Counted from the first letter of the stretch, positions 47,139 through 56,692 are shown. The stretch: 64,000 bases of DNA from Gryllotalpicola protaetiae (GCF_003627055.1 NZ_CP032624.1:2108001-2172000); one strand, 5' to 3'. The notes: generated from the sequence alone by a model not told the origin. A program made the numbers and translations.

Positions 47139-50058
47139 CAAGACCCCCGGAATCATGCGGATCCGGGGGTTTCGTCTGTCTGGCCGACTCGAGAGCCTCG
47201 AGATGGGCGAGCTCGACGCGGGACTTGATGGAGAGCTTCGCGAAGGCGTTGCGGAGGTGTGCCGCGACGGTGTGCACAGAGAGATACAGGCGCTCTGCGA
47301 CCTCCCGGTTCGTCAACCCTCGCGCCACGAGGCGGACGACCGCGACTTCGGACTCCGTGAGCCCTTCCCATCCCGACGCAGGCCGCGTGGCGGTGTTCAA
47401 GCGGCGGCGGACGCCGAGCCCGCGCAGCAGCCCGCGCGCTCGCGCCGCATCGCTGGAGGCGCCGTGGTCGGCGTAGAGCCGAAGCGCCCTGCTGAGTGAG
47501 TCCACGGCCAGGTCGGCCCAGCCCTGACTCATCGCAAGCCGGCCCGCGTCTTCCAGTGCCGACGCCAGCGCGAGCGGGCGCGGGCATCCCTCGAGGTGGG
47601 CGACGGCCGCATCGAGCGCCTCGCGGTCGCCGTGGCGCAGGCCCTGGCAGTGCGCAGCAATCCCGACGATCGTCGCCACTCCCGGGTTCCGGCGCGCCCG
47701 GTCCTGGGCGGCGGTGAGCGCGCGGTCGGCGAGTTCTGTGTCGCCGCAGGCGAGGCCGATGCGCATCAGGTTGACCTCGTCCGTCACGTCGAGAGGCAGC
47801 CGGGACTCCATCCAGTCGCGGTCCGATCCGCCGAGTTCGAGGGCCTCGAGGTGGGCCCGGCCGACGTCGCCCTGGGAGATCGCGGCGAGCGCCGAGAGCC
47901 AGGCGGCGTGACGCTTCACCGCCGGCGTTCCGTCGCGCCGAAGGTGCTCGGTGAAGGCCAGGCACTGCGCGAGACGTGCGCTGTCGCCAGTGTGCAGGGC
48001 GACCTGGCCGAGCGCCGCCGCCGCGGCGGCGTCGAGAACGCTGGACTGGGAGACGTGCTCGGCGACTTCGACCGCCGGTTCGAGCGCGGCCGCGGCATCC
48101 TCGAGACGGCCGACCTGAAAGAGATGGCGCCCGAGTCCGCCCTCGAACAGGAACGAGCCCCAGACCTGCCGGTCGTTCTGGGCCGCGGTCAGAGCCCCCG
48201 AAGTGAGCGACAGCGCGTCATCGTGTCGGTCGAGCACGCTCCAGACCTCGGCGCACCAGTACTGAACGAGCACGGTCCGGCTGGGCTCGGCGAGGTCGGC
48301 GCTGGTTCGAACGCACGCCTCGATCCAGCGACAGGCGTCGCTGAAGTCGCTCTTGAGGTAGTGCAGACCGCTTTCCACGAGCTCGAGCGCGTATCGGGCC
48401 GGCACATCGCCCATGCGCTTGACCGCCGCGCGCAACTCAGGCATCAGGGCGGCGGCTTCCTCCGGCCGCCCGCCGGTGGTGCGGTTGTGCGCGAGGTATG
48501 CGAGATGCCGGGTCCGCAGCCTGTCCGGCAGGTCGGGCAGGGCGAGCGCCCGAACGCCGGCTTCCGCTCGAAGGTCGGCCGAGAGCCCGTACATGTTGGC
48601 GATGCCGAGGAGCACCTCCGCTTCCTGCTCGGCCGTCAGCGCCTGCCGCAGGACGTCGTCGGCGAACGCCTTGCCCTCGCGAACGCGCCCAGCGGCGTGA
48701 AGATGCAGCACCGTCTGCGTGACGAGCGCGACCCGAGCAGGATGCCGCGGCCCGGCAAGCTCGAGCGCCCGCCGGCTGAGATCGGCCGCGGCGTCCGGGT
48801 CCGACCTCGCGAGCGCACTCGCCGCGCTTTGCAGGGTCTCGACTGCGACATAGTCGCCCGGCTCCGCGCTGGCCGCAAGCTGCGCCGCGATCTCCACGGC
48901 GGGTGAGCCGGCCGCCAGCAACACGTCGACGGCCTGGCGCTCGAGGGCCCGCAGCGCGCTCGCCGGCAGGGCGCCCCGAACCGCCTCGCGGAGCAGGTCG
49001 TGTCCGAACGCGAGTCGATCCCCGGACTCCGCGAGGACATCCGCTGCCAGCAGCTCGTCCACAGGGGCCAGCAGCGATACTGCGCTCTCACCCGTCATTG
49101 CCGAGAGTTGCCCGACGGTGAGCGTCCTTCCGAGCACCGAGGCGGCGCGCGCCACCTTGCGCGTCAGCTCGGGCATGCGGGCCAGTCGCTCGCGCATGCT
49201 CTCACCGATGCGGGCCGGCAGGCGGTCCTCCAGGAGCCGCACGCGGTCTGCCTCGACTCGGATGAGTGCTTCCTCTTCGAGACCGCGGATCAGCTGGATG
49301 AGCAGAAACGGGATGCCGTGCGTGAGTGCCGCCATCTGCATCAGCGCGGAGTCCGGTCCGGCCCCCGTGAGGTCGGCGATCACTTGCCCCATAGCGGGCT
49401 CGTCGAGAGGTCCGAGGACGACCCGCGATGCGCCGTCGCTCACGAGGCTGTCGATGAGCGATCGCAGCTCGGGCGAGATCTCCGTCGAGCGAAACGCCAG
49501 CACCCACACGATCGGCACGCTGGCCAGTCGGGTGGGCAGCGTTCTGAGCGCCAGGAGCGTTCCGCTGTCTGCCCATTGCAGATCGTCGAGCACGAGGACG
49601 AGCGGGCGGTTCAACGCGCTGCGCTCGAACAGCGACTCCAGCTCGTCCAGGAGCCAATAGCGCTGCTCCGGCAGGTAGCGCAGTCGCGCCCGCTCGCCGA
49701 GGCCGATCAGCGGACTGGGCCCTTCGAAGAGCGCGGCGAACAGCGGGCCCATCGGAATCGTCTGCGCACCCGGCACCGCACGACCGACGCCGACCTGCAG
49801 CCCGGCGTGCGCTGCGAGCTCCGCCGCGGCCCTCAGGGCACGGGTCTTCCCGATTCCGGCGCCACCCTCGAGCACGAGGACCGAGCTGCTCCCGGCGCGT
49901 ACCGCCTCAAGGCGCCTGCGAAAGATCGACAGCAGGGCGTCACGGCCCCGCAGCGGCTCCGGCGAGGTCGGACCGACCGCGAAGCCGTTCTCAGGCGGTG
50001 CGCCCACGAGCGCGGCGTCGGAGGGCATTTGCCCGACTGGCTCCGTCGTGGGGTCCAA
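47131..50058 (-). CDS. Large LuxR-family (LAL) regulator with AAA ATPase domain
   Basis: A 975-residue regulator: Walker A LEGGAGIGKT near residue 67, Walker B LVLVLDDLQWAD near 160, a long TPR-like helical region, and a C-terminal LuxR helix-turn-helix (GLTESEVAVVRLVARGLTNR, then VHTVAAHLRNAF). LAL proteins activate catabolic or secondary-metabolite genes after binding ATP and an inducer. TTG 50058 is preferred, with AGGAG 8 bases upstream. The stop codon lies inside the tRNA fragment, so the last 15 residues come from att DNA. Divergent to the MFS gene at 50288. Confidence 0.8.
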   Translation of the reverse strand: MDPTTEPVGQMPSDAALVGAPPENGFAVGPTSPEPLRGRDALLSIFRRRLEAVRAGSSSVLVLEGGAGIGKTRALRAAAELAAHAGLQVGVGRAVPGAQTIPMGPLFAALFEGPSPLIGLGERARLRYLPEQRYWLLDELESLFERSALNRPLVLVLDDLQWADSGTLLALRTLPTRLASVPIVWVLAFRSTEISPELRSLIDSLVSDGASRVVLGPLDEPAMGQVIADLTGAGPDSALMQMAALTHGIPFLLIQLIRGLEEEALIRVEADRVRLLEDRLPARIGESMRERLARMPELTRKVARAASVLGRTLTVGQLSAMTGESAVSLLAPVDELLAADVLAESGDRLAFGHDLLREAVRGALPASALRALERQAVDVLLAAGSPAVEIAAQLAASAEPGDYVAVETLQSAASALARSDPDAAADLSRRALELAGPRHPARVALVTQTVLHLHAAGRVREGKAFADDVLRQALTAEQEAEVLLGIANMYGLSADLRAEAGVRALALPDLPDRLRTRHLAYLAHNRTTGGRPEEAAALMPELRAAVKRMGDVPARYALELVESGLHYLKSDFSDACRWIEACVRTSADLAEPSRTVLVQYWCAEVWSVLDRHDDALSLTSGALTAAQNDRQVWGSFLFEGGLGRHLFQVGRLEDAAAALEPAVEVAEHVSQSSVLDAAAAAALGQVALHTGDSARLAQCLAFTEHLRRDGTPAVKRHAAWLSALAAISQGDVGRAHLEALELGGSDRDWMESRLPLDVTDEVNLMRIGLACGDTELADRALTAAQDRARRNPGVATIVGIAAHCQGLRHGDREALDAAVAHLEGCPRPLALASALEDAGRLAMSQGWADLAVDSLSRALRLYADHGASSDAARARGLLRGLGVRRRLNTATRPASGWEGLTESEVAVVRLVARGLTNREVAERLYLSVHTVAAHLRNAFAKLSIKSRVELAHLEALESARQTKPPDPHDSGGLGS
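47143..47170 (+). terminator. Hairpin after tRNA fragment
   Basis: ACCCCCGGA and TCCGGGGGT form a 9-bp stem with a 10-nt loop and a short T run, 5 bp after copy 2 of the att repeat. It overlaps the last codons of the LuxR gene on the other strand, another sign that the gene's end was joined to tRNA-flank DNA. Confidence 0.6.
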
Positions 50059-50187
50059 TATCACCGCTCCTGTTCTCAGGCACGGGCCGATGGCGGAACG
50101 GTCGGGAAACCGACGCCATCGCATCTGCGGGTGGGTTCCCTGGGGTGGGAACACCTGAAGCCTAGTGCCTGGTGAACGGCCGTCTCA

Positions 50188-50207
50188 GCTAACGAATAGT
50201 TCGTTCA
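50188..50207. promoter_or_regulatory. Set-3 operator upstream of MFS/divergent LuxR
   Basis: GCTAACGAATAGTTCGTTCA, containing the perfect palindrome AACGAA-TAG-TTCGTT. It differs in only one of 20 bases from the site at 56673 (opposite strand). Location: 81 bp upstream of the MFS start and 130 bp from the LuxR start. Confidence 0.7.
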
Positions 50208-50287
50208 AGGGATGCCGTGCGTCCCCCGAACGCGGGACGGTGAAGCTCCGGCAGTGCAGACGACGCGAGCAAGGAGAGCGAGGGGTC

Positions 50288-51601
50288 ATGACCACTCCCA
50301 TGAGCATGGACGGCGGCGCGGAGTCAGGCGGATCGAGTAACGAGATGACGGGCACGATCGCCGTCGTCATCGGCGCGCCGTGCTCGGGCATCGGGCAGGC
50401 AGCTGCGATGAAGCGGCCTGTGGCGAGGCGGGCGGGGCTGCCGTGGGTGCAGCTCCTGGCGCTGTTCACCGCGGGCCTCATCGGCATGCTCATCGAGACG
50501 CTGCCAGCCGGAATCCTGCCGCAGTTCAGCGCCGACATGGGCGTCACACCTTCCCTCGCTGGGCAGATCCTGACCGTCTACGCCCTCGGCTCGGCGCTCG
50601 CGGCGATCCCGATCAACCAACTGCTCGCGAAATGGAAGCGCCGCGACGTCGTCATCGCGGCGCTCGGCACGTTTGCGATCGCGAACGCGGTCACGGCGGC
50701 TTCCGCGAATTTCGACGTGACGCTCGTCGCACGATTCGTCGCCGGAGTCGGCGCTGCTCTCGTGTACGCGAATGTGGGCGGGATCGCGGCTCGGATCTCT
50801 CCTGCGGGCGCCCAGGCGCGCGCCGTCACGATCGCGCTGGGAGGCGCGCCGGTCGCGCTGACCATCGGCGTGCCCATCGGGACGTTCGTGGCCACTCGAC
50901 TCGACTGGCGCTGGAACTTCTGGGGCGTCGTCGTCATGTCCGTCGGCCTGATCGTATGGATGCTCGCGACGGTCCCGAATCTTGACCCGGCAGCCGCGCC
51001 CGGCGAGAAGCCGTCGGTGCGCCGCACCCTGGCTCACCCGGGCGTCGTCATCGTCCTCCTGGTCCTTGCCGGATGGGTGATCGTGCACAACGAGCTGTAC
51101 ACCTACATCGCCAACTATCTGATCGGCTTCCACTACGGGCAGGCGTTGACCGGCGTCCTCTTCACCTTCGGCGTCGGCTCGCTCGTCGCGCTTCTCGCCG
51201 TCGGCGCCCTCATCGACCTGCACCATCGCAAACTCGTCGTGGCCGCCATGGTGCTGTTCACCGTCACCGCGATCGGATTGGCCGTCGGCTTCGAATCGCT
51301 GGCCGTCGTGTACATCTCCTCGGCACTGTGGGGACTCGCATTCGGCGGCTCCACCTCCCTCTTCATCACCGCGGCCACCCGCTCCGCCGACAAGGACGGC
51401 GACACCGCGATGGCGCTCGTCGTCACCGTCTTCAATCTGGGAATCGCGGTCGGCGGGATCGTGGGGGGCCTGGCGCTCGCCGGCGCCGGGTCGGAGGGGC
51501 TGGCGATCACCGGAGTCATCCTGATGATCCCGACCGTGATCGCCACCCTCTTCGCCCGAAAGTACGCGTTCGTTCCGGATCGCAAGCCGGCTCCCGCGTA
51601 A
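50288..51601 (+). CDS. MFS exporter
   Basis: A 437-residue DHA1-type transporter with 12 helices, including MLIETLPAGILPQFSADMGV in helix 1 region and LLAKWKRRDVVIAALG at the loop 2/3. ATG 50288 has GAGGGG upstream and gives a polar 40-residue N-terminus; ATG 50408 lies directly before helix 1 and is the alternative. A set-3 operator lies upstream. It begins a four-gene rightward run with two hydrolases, suggesting uptake or efflux linked to hydrolysis. Confidence 0.8.
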   Translation: MTTPMSMDGGAESGGSSNEMTGTIAVVIGAPCSGIGQAAAMKRPVARRAGLPWVQLLALFTAGLIGMLIETLPAGILPQFSADMGVTPSLAGQILTVYALGSALAAIPINQLLAKWKRRDVVIAALGTFAIANAVTAASANFDVTLVARFVAGVGAALVYANVGGIAARISPAGAQARAVTIALGGAPVALTIGVPIGTFVATRLDWRWNFWGVVVMSVGLIVWMLATVPNLDPAAAPGEKPSVRRTLAHPGVVIVLLVLAGWVIVHNELYTYIANYLIGFHYGQALTGVLFTFGVGSLVALLAVGALIDLHHRKLVVAAMVLFTVTAIGLAVGFESLAVVYISSALWGLAFGGSTSLFITAATRSADKDGDTAMALVVTVFNLGIAVGGIVGGLALAGAGSEGLAITGVILMIPTVIATLFARKYAFVPDRKPAPA

Positions 51602-51662
51602 GCGGCCGCGACGCACGTCATCCCATCCGCAATCCGGCTCACCCCGCGCAAGAGGACACGAA

Positions 51663-52718
51663 ATGGTTGTCGAGAACCCCTATTACACCGAGGCCGTGCA
51701 CGGGCCTTTCCAGCTCGCGGGCATCGGCGACCTGGAGCTCGAGAGCGGCGTGACCCTGTCGAACGTGGAGCTCGCGTATCAGACCGTCGGAGAGCTCAAC
51801 CCGGCGAAAGACAACGTGGTGCTGATCCCCACCTGGTTCTCCGGGACCCACGGGGTGATGCGTGACGCGTACGTCGGTGCCGGGCGGGCTCTGGACCCCG
51901 AGAAGTATTTCATCGTGCTGGTGAACCAGATCGGCAGCGGGCTGGGAACGTCGCCCCATAACCGCGCTGGCGCGTTCCCACTGGTCAGCATCGGCGACGA
52001 CGTGGTCGCTCAGGAACGGCTGCTGCGCGACAACCTCGGCGTCGAGCGCATCGCCCTCGTCTTCGGCGCCTCCATGGGGGCGATGCAGGCCTATGAGTGG
52101 GCCGTGCGGTACCCCGAGCGCGTCGAGCGGCTCGGCGTCATCGCGGGAACCGCACGCGTCCTCCCGCGGCAGATCATCTGGACTCAGGTGATGACCGACG
52201 CGCTGACATCCGATGTGACGTACGCGAACGGCGATTACGTCGGCGCGGATGCCGTGAAGGAGGGCCTCAGTCGCCTTTCGTGGCTGTTCGGGCTCCAGCT
52301 GGTGGGGCGGGAGGTCTGGCTGAAGGAGCACTGGCGCGGCTTCGGCTTCGACTCGTTCCAGGGTTTCCTGTCAGGGTTCCTGGGCGCATCCCTCGCCCCC
52401 ATGGATGCGAACGACCTGATCAGCCAGGCCAGCAAGTGGAGCCGCGCCGACGTCAGCCGTCACACGGACGGCGACCTCGCGGCAGCGCTGGGACGGGTCA
52501 GCGCCGCCACCACGGTGATGGCGATCAGAAGCGACATGATGTTCCCGCCGGTCGAGGTCGAGCCGCAGGGCGCGCTGGTGCCGGGCAGCCGCTTCCTCGA
52601 GATCGACGACGACTTCGGCCACGCGAGCCTCTTCGGACTCACTCCGAGCTGCAACGCGCAGATCGACGCGGCACTCGGCGAGCTCCTCGAACGCGACCGA
52701 GGCGCCGCGCAGCCATGA
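51663..52718 (+). CDS. MetX-like alpha/beta hydrolase (homoserine O-acetyltransferase family)
   Basis: A 351-residue alpha/beta protein with VFGASMGAMQAYEWAVRYPE, the nucleophile region of the homoserine acetyltransferase family (Ser in G-A-S-M-G), and a late Asp/His pair (SDMMFPP, DDFGHASLFGLTP). N-terminal ELAYQTVGELNPAKDN is also typical. Family members of this subtype are often hydrolases rather than transacetylases. ATG 51663 has AAGAGGACA upstream. Lies between an MFS gene and an epoxide-hydrolase-like gene; not part of a methionine cluster. Confidence 0.75.
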   Translation: MVVENPYYTEAVHGPFQLAGIGDLELESGVTLSNVELAYQTVGELNPAKDNVVLIPTWFSGTHGVMRDAYVGAGRALDPEKYFIVLVNQIGSGLGTSPHNRAGAFPLVSIGDDVVAQERLLRDNLGVERIALVFGASMGAMQAYEWAVRYPERVERLGVIAGTARVLPRQIIWTQVMTDALTSDVTYANGDYVGADAVKEGLSRLSWLFGLQLVGREVWLKEHWRGFGFDSFQGFLSGFLGASLAPMDANDLISQASKWSRADVSRHTDGDLAAALGRVSAATTVMAIRSDMMFPPVEVEPQGALVPGSRFLEIDDDFGHASLFGLTPSCNAQIDAALGELLERDRGAAQP

Positions 52719-52779
52719 TGCGTGCCATCGACCGGATCGGCTTCGCGCCCCCACACGCACCGAGAGAAAGGCAGACGCC

Positions 52780-53643
52780 ATGTCAATGACCGAGGCCGGG
52801 ATGGACCAGATCCCGATGCCGTCCGAGGCCGAACGGATCGAGATAGACGGACTCTCGATCCGCTACGTGCGAGGCGGCAGTCCTGCGGGAGTGCCGCTGG
52901 TGCTCCTCAGCCCGTGGCCGGAGAGCATCTACGCATACGCGCCCTCGTGGCCCTACCTGACCGGGCACTTCTCGATCACGGCCATCGACCTGCCGGGCTT
53001 CGGCCTCTCGGACGGGCGGGCCGATCTCTACAGCCCGCGTGCCGTCGGCGAATTCCTGCAACTCGTCACCGACGCGCTCGGCATCTGGAAGGCGCACGCC
53101 GTGGGCCCCGACATCGGAACGGCGGCTCTCCTGTTCGCTGAAGCGCTGCACCCCGGGACGTTCACGAGCATCCAGGTCGGGGGCGGCGCGGCTGCGTTCC
53201 CGCTGCGGGTGACCGGACTCCTCAAGGACTTCATCGACGCGCCCTCCCTTGAGGCCTTCGCCGGCGCGGACCCCGCCGAGATCGTCAGTGGCGCGGTCAG
53301 AGGCATCCCCGGCTACGACGTCCCGGATTTCGTGGTCGACGACTACGTGGCCTCATATGCGGGTCGTCGGTTCGTCGACTCGATCGCGTACGTCCGGCGC
53401 TACCCGGAAGAGCTTGAAGAGCTCAGCGGTCTGCTGCCGGATATTCAGACGCCGGTGCAGTTCCTCGCGGCCAAGAACGACCCGTACCTTTCGCTCGAAG
53501 ATCCGCACGCGGTGGCCGCTGCCCTTCCGCACGCGCGGGTCGTCGAGCTCGAGAACTCGCACAACGCGTGGGAGGAATCCCCGAAGGCATATGCCGCCCT
53601 CATTGCGGCGTGGGCGCTCGGCGGCCACGCCGTGGTGTCCTAG
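52780..53643 (+). CDS. Alpha/beta hydrolase with Asp nucleophile (epoxide hydrolase/dehalogenase-like)
   Basis: A 287-residue hydrolase whose nucleophile elbow reads AVGPDIGTAA, so the nucleophile is Asp as in epoxide hydrolases and haloalkane dehalogenases, rather than Ser. AIDLPGFGLSDG (after strand 4) and a late LENSHNAWEE with His support the fold. The oxyanion region is LLSPWPESIYAY. ATG 52780 has GAGAAAGGCA upstream. The substrate could be an epoxide or an activated ester. Its 3' end overlaps the convergent MFS gene by 44 bp. Confidence 0.75.
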   Translation: MSMTEAGMDQIPMPSEAERIEIDGLSIRYVRGGSPAGVPLVLLSPWPESIYAYAPSWPYLTGHFSITAIDLPGFGLSDGRADLYSPRAVGEFLQLVTDALGIWKAHAVGPDIGTAALLFAEALHPGTFTSIQVGGGAAAFPLRVTGLLKDFIDAPSLEAFAGADPAEIVSGAVRGIPGYDVPDFVVDDYVASYAGRRFVDSIAYVRRYPEELEELSGLLPDIQTPVQFLAAKNDPYLSLEDPHAVAAALPHARVVELENSHNAWEESPKAYAALIAAWALGGHAVVS

Positions 53644-54859
53644 CGGCTCCGGGCTCGCCGGCGCGAGAGGTGACGGCGAGCCCTGCGGCCGCGAGCACGG
53701 CGATGACCGAGGCCAGCACCACGACGACCGGCATCAGGCCGAAGACGCCGGCGAGTCGGCCGGAGACGATGGTCGGCACCCCGAACGCGAGATACGACAC
53801 CGTGTAGATCGCGGCGAACACTCCGGCGCGACGCTGCGCGGGCGTGCCAGGGATGGTGGATCGGATCGCAGCGGCCATCGAGGCGCCGAAGCCGACCCCG
53901 CCGACGAGCCCCGCCACGTCGAGCAACCACAGCGCGCCGGCCGCCAGCCCGGCGAGGAAGACGACGGCGCCGAGGGAGGTCGTCACCGCGGCCGCCCGCA
54001 GCAGCGTCCTCGGCGCGAAGCGAGCGCTGAGCAGCGTCGCCGCGGCTGCGGCCGCGGGTTCGAGGAACGCCGTGGCGCCGTCGACGAAGGTGCTCCGGAT
54101 TCCGAACGCGGCTCCCAGGATCGTGGGCACGAGCCCCATGTAGAGCGCCGCCATCATCCAGGCAGCCACAAGGGTCGGGGCCGCCCGCCGGAACGGCGCA
54201 CGGACGTCGGCAGGAAGGCTGATCGTCGGGCGCAGCGAGTCGAGGGCACCGCGCCTCGGTGCGATCGTCTCCGGGGAGGCGGACATCGCCACCGCGCCGA
54301 GCACCGTCACTATCGCCAGCCCGCCCCACATGATCGCGTCGGGGCGCGCGCTCCAGCGGGCGAGCGCGCCGGCCACCAGGGCACCAAGGCCGAGGCCGCC
54401 CGCGGGGGCGGCGCTGACGACGGATGCCGCGATCGCGCGTGCACGGGGCGGGGCGAGCTCGAACACCGCGCTGCTGAACGCACTGGTCGCCGCGCCGGTG
54501 GCGATGCCCTGGATCAGCCGGGCGACCACGACCGCTTCGATGCCGGTCGCGGCCAGCATCACCATGAACGCGACCGTCTCCAGCACGAGCGCGCCGATGA
54601 GCACCGGTCGGCGTCCGACATAGTCGGAGAGGCCGCCGACGGTGAGCAGGGCGAGCAGCAGCCCGATCGCGTAGATGCCGAACGCCAGGGTCAGGGATGC
54701 CGACGAGAATCCCCACTGCCGCTGCTCGACGATGAGCAACGGCGTCGGAGCGCCCGCGGCCATGAAGAACGCCGCGAAGCTCGCGATGGCGGCCGCGAAG
54801 GCAGCCGGCGCGGGAAGCGTGCGCCGCACGCTCTGACTGCTTCGTGACAGCATCGACAT
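53600..54859 (-). CDS. MFS transporter (cassette A)
   Basis: A 419-residue, 12-helix transporter with LSDYVGRRPVLIGALVLE at loop 2/3 and ARLIQGIATGAATSAF in helix 4; closest in this window to 18260-19510. ATG 54859. It is the last gene of a leftward set with a hydrolase and an SDR, a set that recurs at 58234-61177 with a different MFS subtype. A 45-bp gap separates it from the hydrolase upstream. Probable efflux pump for the compound processed by the two enzymes. Confidence 0.8.
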   Translation of the reverse strand: MSMLSRSSQSVRRTLPAPAAFAAAIASFAAFFMAAGAPTPLLIVEQRQWGFSSASLTLAFGIYAIGLLLALLTVGGLSDYVGRRPVLIGALVLETVAFMVMLAATGIEAVVVARLIQGIATGAATSAFSSAVFELAPPRARAIAASVVSAAPAGGLGLGALVAGALARWSARPDAIMWGGLAIVTVLGAVAMSASPETIAPRRGALDSLRPTISLPADVRAPFRRAAPTLVAAWMMAALYMGLVPTILGAAFGIRSTFVDGATAFLEPAAAAAATLLSARFAPRTLLRAAAVTTSLGAVVFLAGLAAGALWLLDVAGLVGGVGFGASMAAAIRSTIPGTPAQRRAGVFAAIYTVSYLAFGVPTIVSGRLAGVFGLMPVVVVLASVIAVLAAAGLAVTSRAGEPGAARTPRRGRRAPTPQ

Positions 54860-54904
54860 CCCCTCGCGTCCGGCCGGCGGCCCGTTCGGGGCGCAGGCGG
54901 CGTG

Positions 54905-55768
54905 TCAGCGGTCCAGAAACTCGAGAACGGTCGCCGCGAATCGCTCGTGGTACTGGAAGTGCGCCCCGTGGTTGGAGTCCGGGTAGATCACGAGCTCGGC
55001 ATTCGGCAGCTCCTGCTGCAGCAGGAAGGAGTTCACCGTCGGGATGATCACGTCCTCGCTGCCGTTGACGACGAGCACGGGGTGGGTGATCCGCTGCAGG
55101 TAGTCGCGTCGCTGGTACGGTCGGCCCCATTCCGCGGCCGCGGCGGCATGCGCCATCGCCGTCTCGGCGCTGACGTCGGAGTCGCGGTCGGTGCGCGCGC
55201 GGATGCGCTTCAGGTAGGCACGGCCGGCGGCCTGGCCCGCCTCCGAGCCGGAGAACTGGATCGGGATCCACATGAGGTCGGCCGGCTCGAACGGGATCGT
55301 GAACAGGCTCAGTGCGTAGTCGCTCATCCGGACCATGTCGGTGCCGCCGCGCGGACCTGTGCCCACGAGAATCAGCTTGCGGACCAGGCTGGGGCGCGTG
55401 GCGGCGAGCTGCTGGGCGACCTGACCGCCCATCGAATGGGCCAGCACGTCGACCTGGGCCAGGCCGAGTGCCAGGACGAAGCGCGCCGTGTCTGCTGCCA
55501 TTCCCGCGATCGTGTTGGGGGCCTTCCCCGTTGAGGCGCCGACTCCGACGTTGTCGAACAGGATCACCTCCCGGCTCGCGGCCAGGGCGTCGGTGATCGC
55601 GGGATCGAAGTTGTCGAGGTTTCCGCGGAAGTGCTGGATGAACAGCACAGGCGGCTCACCCGGAAGCCCGAACCGGCGGTAGGCGAAGGTATTGTCGCCG
55701 GCTTCGACGAACCGGGTCGGAGCGGTGTTGTGCGTGTCGGCCGCGGCGGGCGCATCGAGTTGAGTCAT
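54905..55768 (-). CDS. Alpha/beta hydrolase (cassette A)
   Basis: A 287-residue hydrolase with LFIQHFRGNLDNFDP as oxyanion region, nucleophile elbow VLAHSMGGQVAQQL, VNGSEDVIIP (Asp) and YPDSNHGAHFQYHERF (His). It is paralogous to 59504-60352: both share FRR/RRFG, GNLD-FDP, SMGGQVAQQ and NHGAH. ATG 55768 has AAAGGAACTG upstream. It lies between SDR and MFS genes of the same operon, 46 bp after the SDR stop. Confidence 0.85.
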   Translation of the reverse strand: MTQLDAPAAADTHNTAPTRFVEAGDNTFAYRRFGLPGEPPVLFIQHFRGNLDNFDPAITDALAASREVILFDNVGVGASTGKAPNTIAGMAADTARFVLALGLAQVDVLAHSMGGQVAQQLAATRPSLVRKLILVGTGPRGGTDMVRMSDYALSLFTIPFEPADLMWIPIQFSGSEAGQAAGRAYLKRIRARTDRDSDVSAETAMAHAAAAAEWGRPYQRRDYLQRITHPVLVVNGSEDVIIPTVNSFLLQQELPNAELVIYPDSNHGAHFQYHERFAATVLEFLDR

Positions 55769-55814
55769 GGCAGTTCCTTTCAGATTGAATGACGTGTGTC
55801 GCCGGCGGGCGAGG

Positions 55815-56588
55815 TCACACGGCGGTGTAGCCGCCGTCCGCTGACAGGATCGCGCCGGTGACGTACGCGGCTTCGGGTGAGGCGAGGAACGCGATGACGT
55901 CGGCGATCTCGTCCGGTTTGCCTCCGCGGGCCAGCGGCGTGCGGCTTCCGAGCGCGCTGGTCTCCGCCTCCGACTGGATGGGCGTGAAGATCGGCCCGGG
56001 TGCGACCGCGTTCACGCGGACGCCGGCTGGGGCGAGTTCCGCCGCCCACGACTGGGTGAACGAGTGCAGGGCGGCTTTGGTGGCGCCGTAGGCGGCCCCG
56101 CCGACCATCCCGATCTTGCCCGCCATGCTGCCGACGTTGACGATCGTGCCGCGGGTGCGGATCAGACCGGGCAGGAGTGCGGCGGTGATCAAGAACGTCG
56201 CCCGCACGTTCGCGTCGAAGAGCCGGTCGAGATCGGCGGCGGGCATCTCGGCGGTGGGCCCGTACCAGACGGTTCCTGCGTTGTTGACGAGGATGTCGAC
56301 ATCGCCGACCTGGGCTGCCAGCTTGGTGATCTCGTCCGCATCGGCGAGGTCGGCCTGCACGAAGTGCGCCGTTCCGCCCGCCGCCTCGATGTCGCCGACA
56401 ACGATGGTCCCGCGCGCCCTGTCGCGGCCATGGACCAATACCGTCGCCCCGAGCTCCGCGAGGCGGACCGCCGCGGCACGGCCGATCCCCGAGGTCGCTC
56501 CGGTGACAAGAGCTGTTCTTCCCGCGAGCCCGGCGTGCGGCCCCTCAAACATCGGTCCTGCCGGTTCGGATCCCGTGAGGTTCGTCAT
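55815..56588 (-). CDS. SDR-family oxidoreductase (cassette A)
   Basis: A 257-residue classical SDR: TGATSGIGRAAA, NNAG, Ser in VGSMAGKIG and AYGATKAAL, ending LSADGGYTAV. It is paralogous to 60449-61177 with long identical stretches (ALGSRTPLARGGKP). ATG 56588 is preferred over 56615, having AGGAG 7 bases upstream. First gene of the leftward cassette A; its promoter region holds the set-3 operator at 56673 and possibly the set-2 site at 56801. Confidence 0.9.
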   Translation of the reverse strand: MTNLTGSEPAGPMFEGPHAGLAGRTALVTGATSGIGRAAAVRLAELGATVLVHGRDRARGTIVVGDIEAAGGTAHFVQADLADADEITKLAAQVGDVDILVNNAGTVWYGPTAEMPAADLDRLFDANVRATFLITAALLPGLIRTRGTIVNVGSMAGKIGMVGGAAYGATKAALHSFTQSWAAELAPAGVRVNAVAPGPIFTPIQSEAETSALGSRTPLARGGKPDEIADVIAFLASPEAAYVTGAILSADGGYTAV

Positions 56589-56672
56589 CGCCTGCCTGCT
56601 CCTCGTGCAGCTCATTCGCGCGGTTCCCGTGCAGCTTCACGGTCCCGCGTGCCGCAACCGGGGGACATCCCC

Positions 56673-56692
56673 TGAACGGACTATTCGTTAGC
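56673..56692. promoter_or_regulatory. Set-3 operator upstream of cassette A
   Basis: Read on the minus strand it is GCTAACGAATAGTCCGTTCA, one base different from the site at 50188. It lies 85 bp upstream of the SDR start, so cassette A and the MFS gene at 50288 should share a regulator. The interval 56589-56885 has no gene. Confidence 0.7.
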
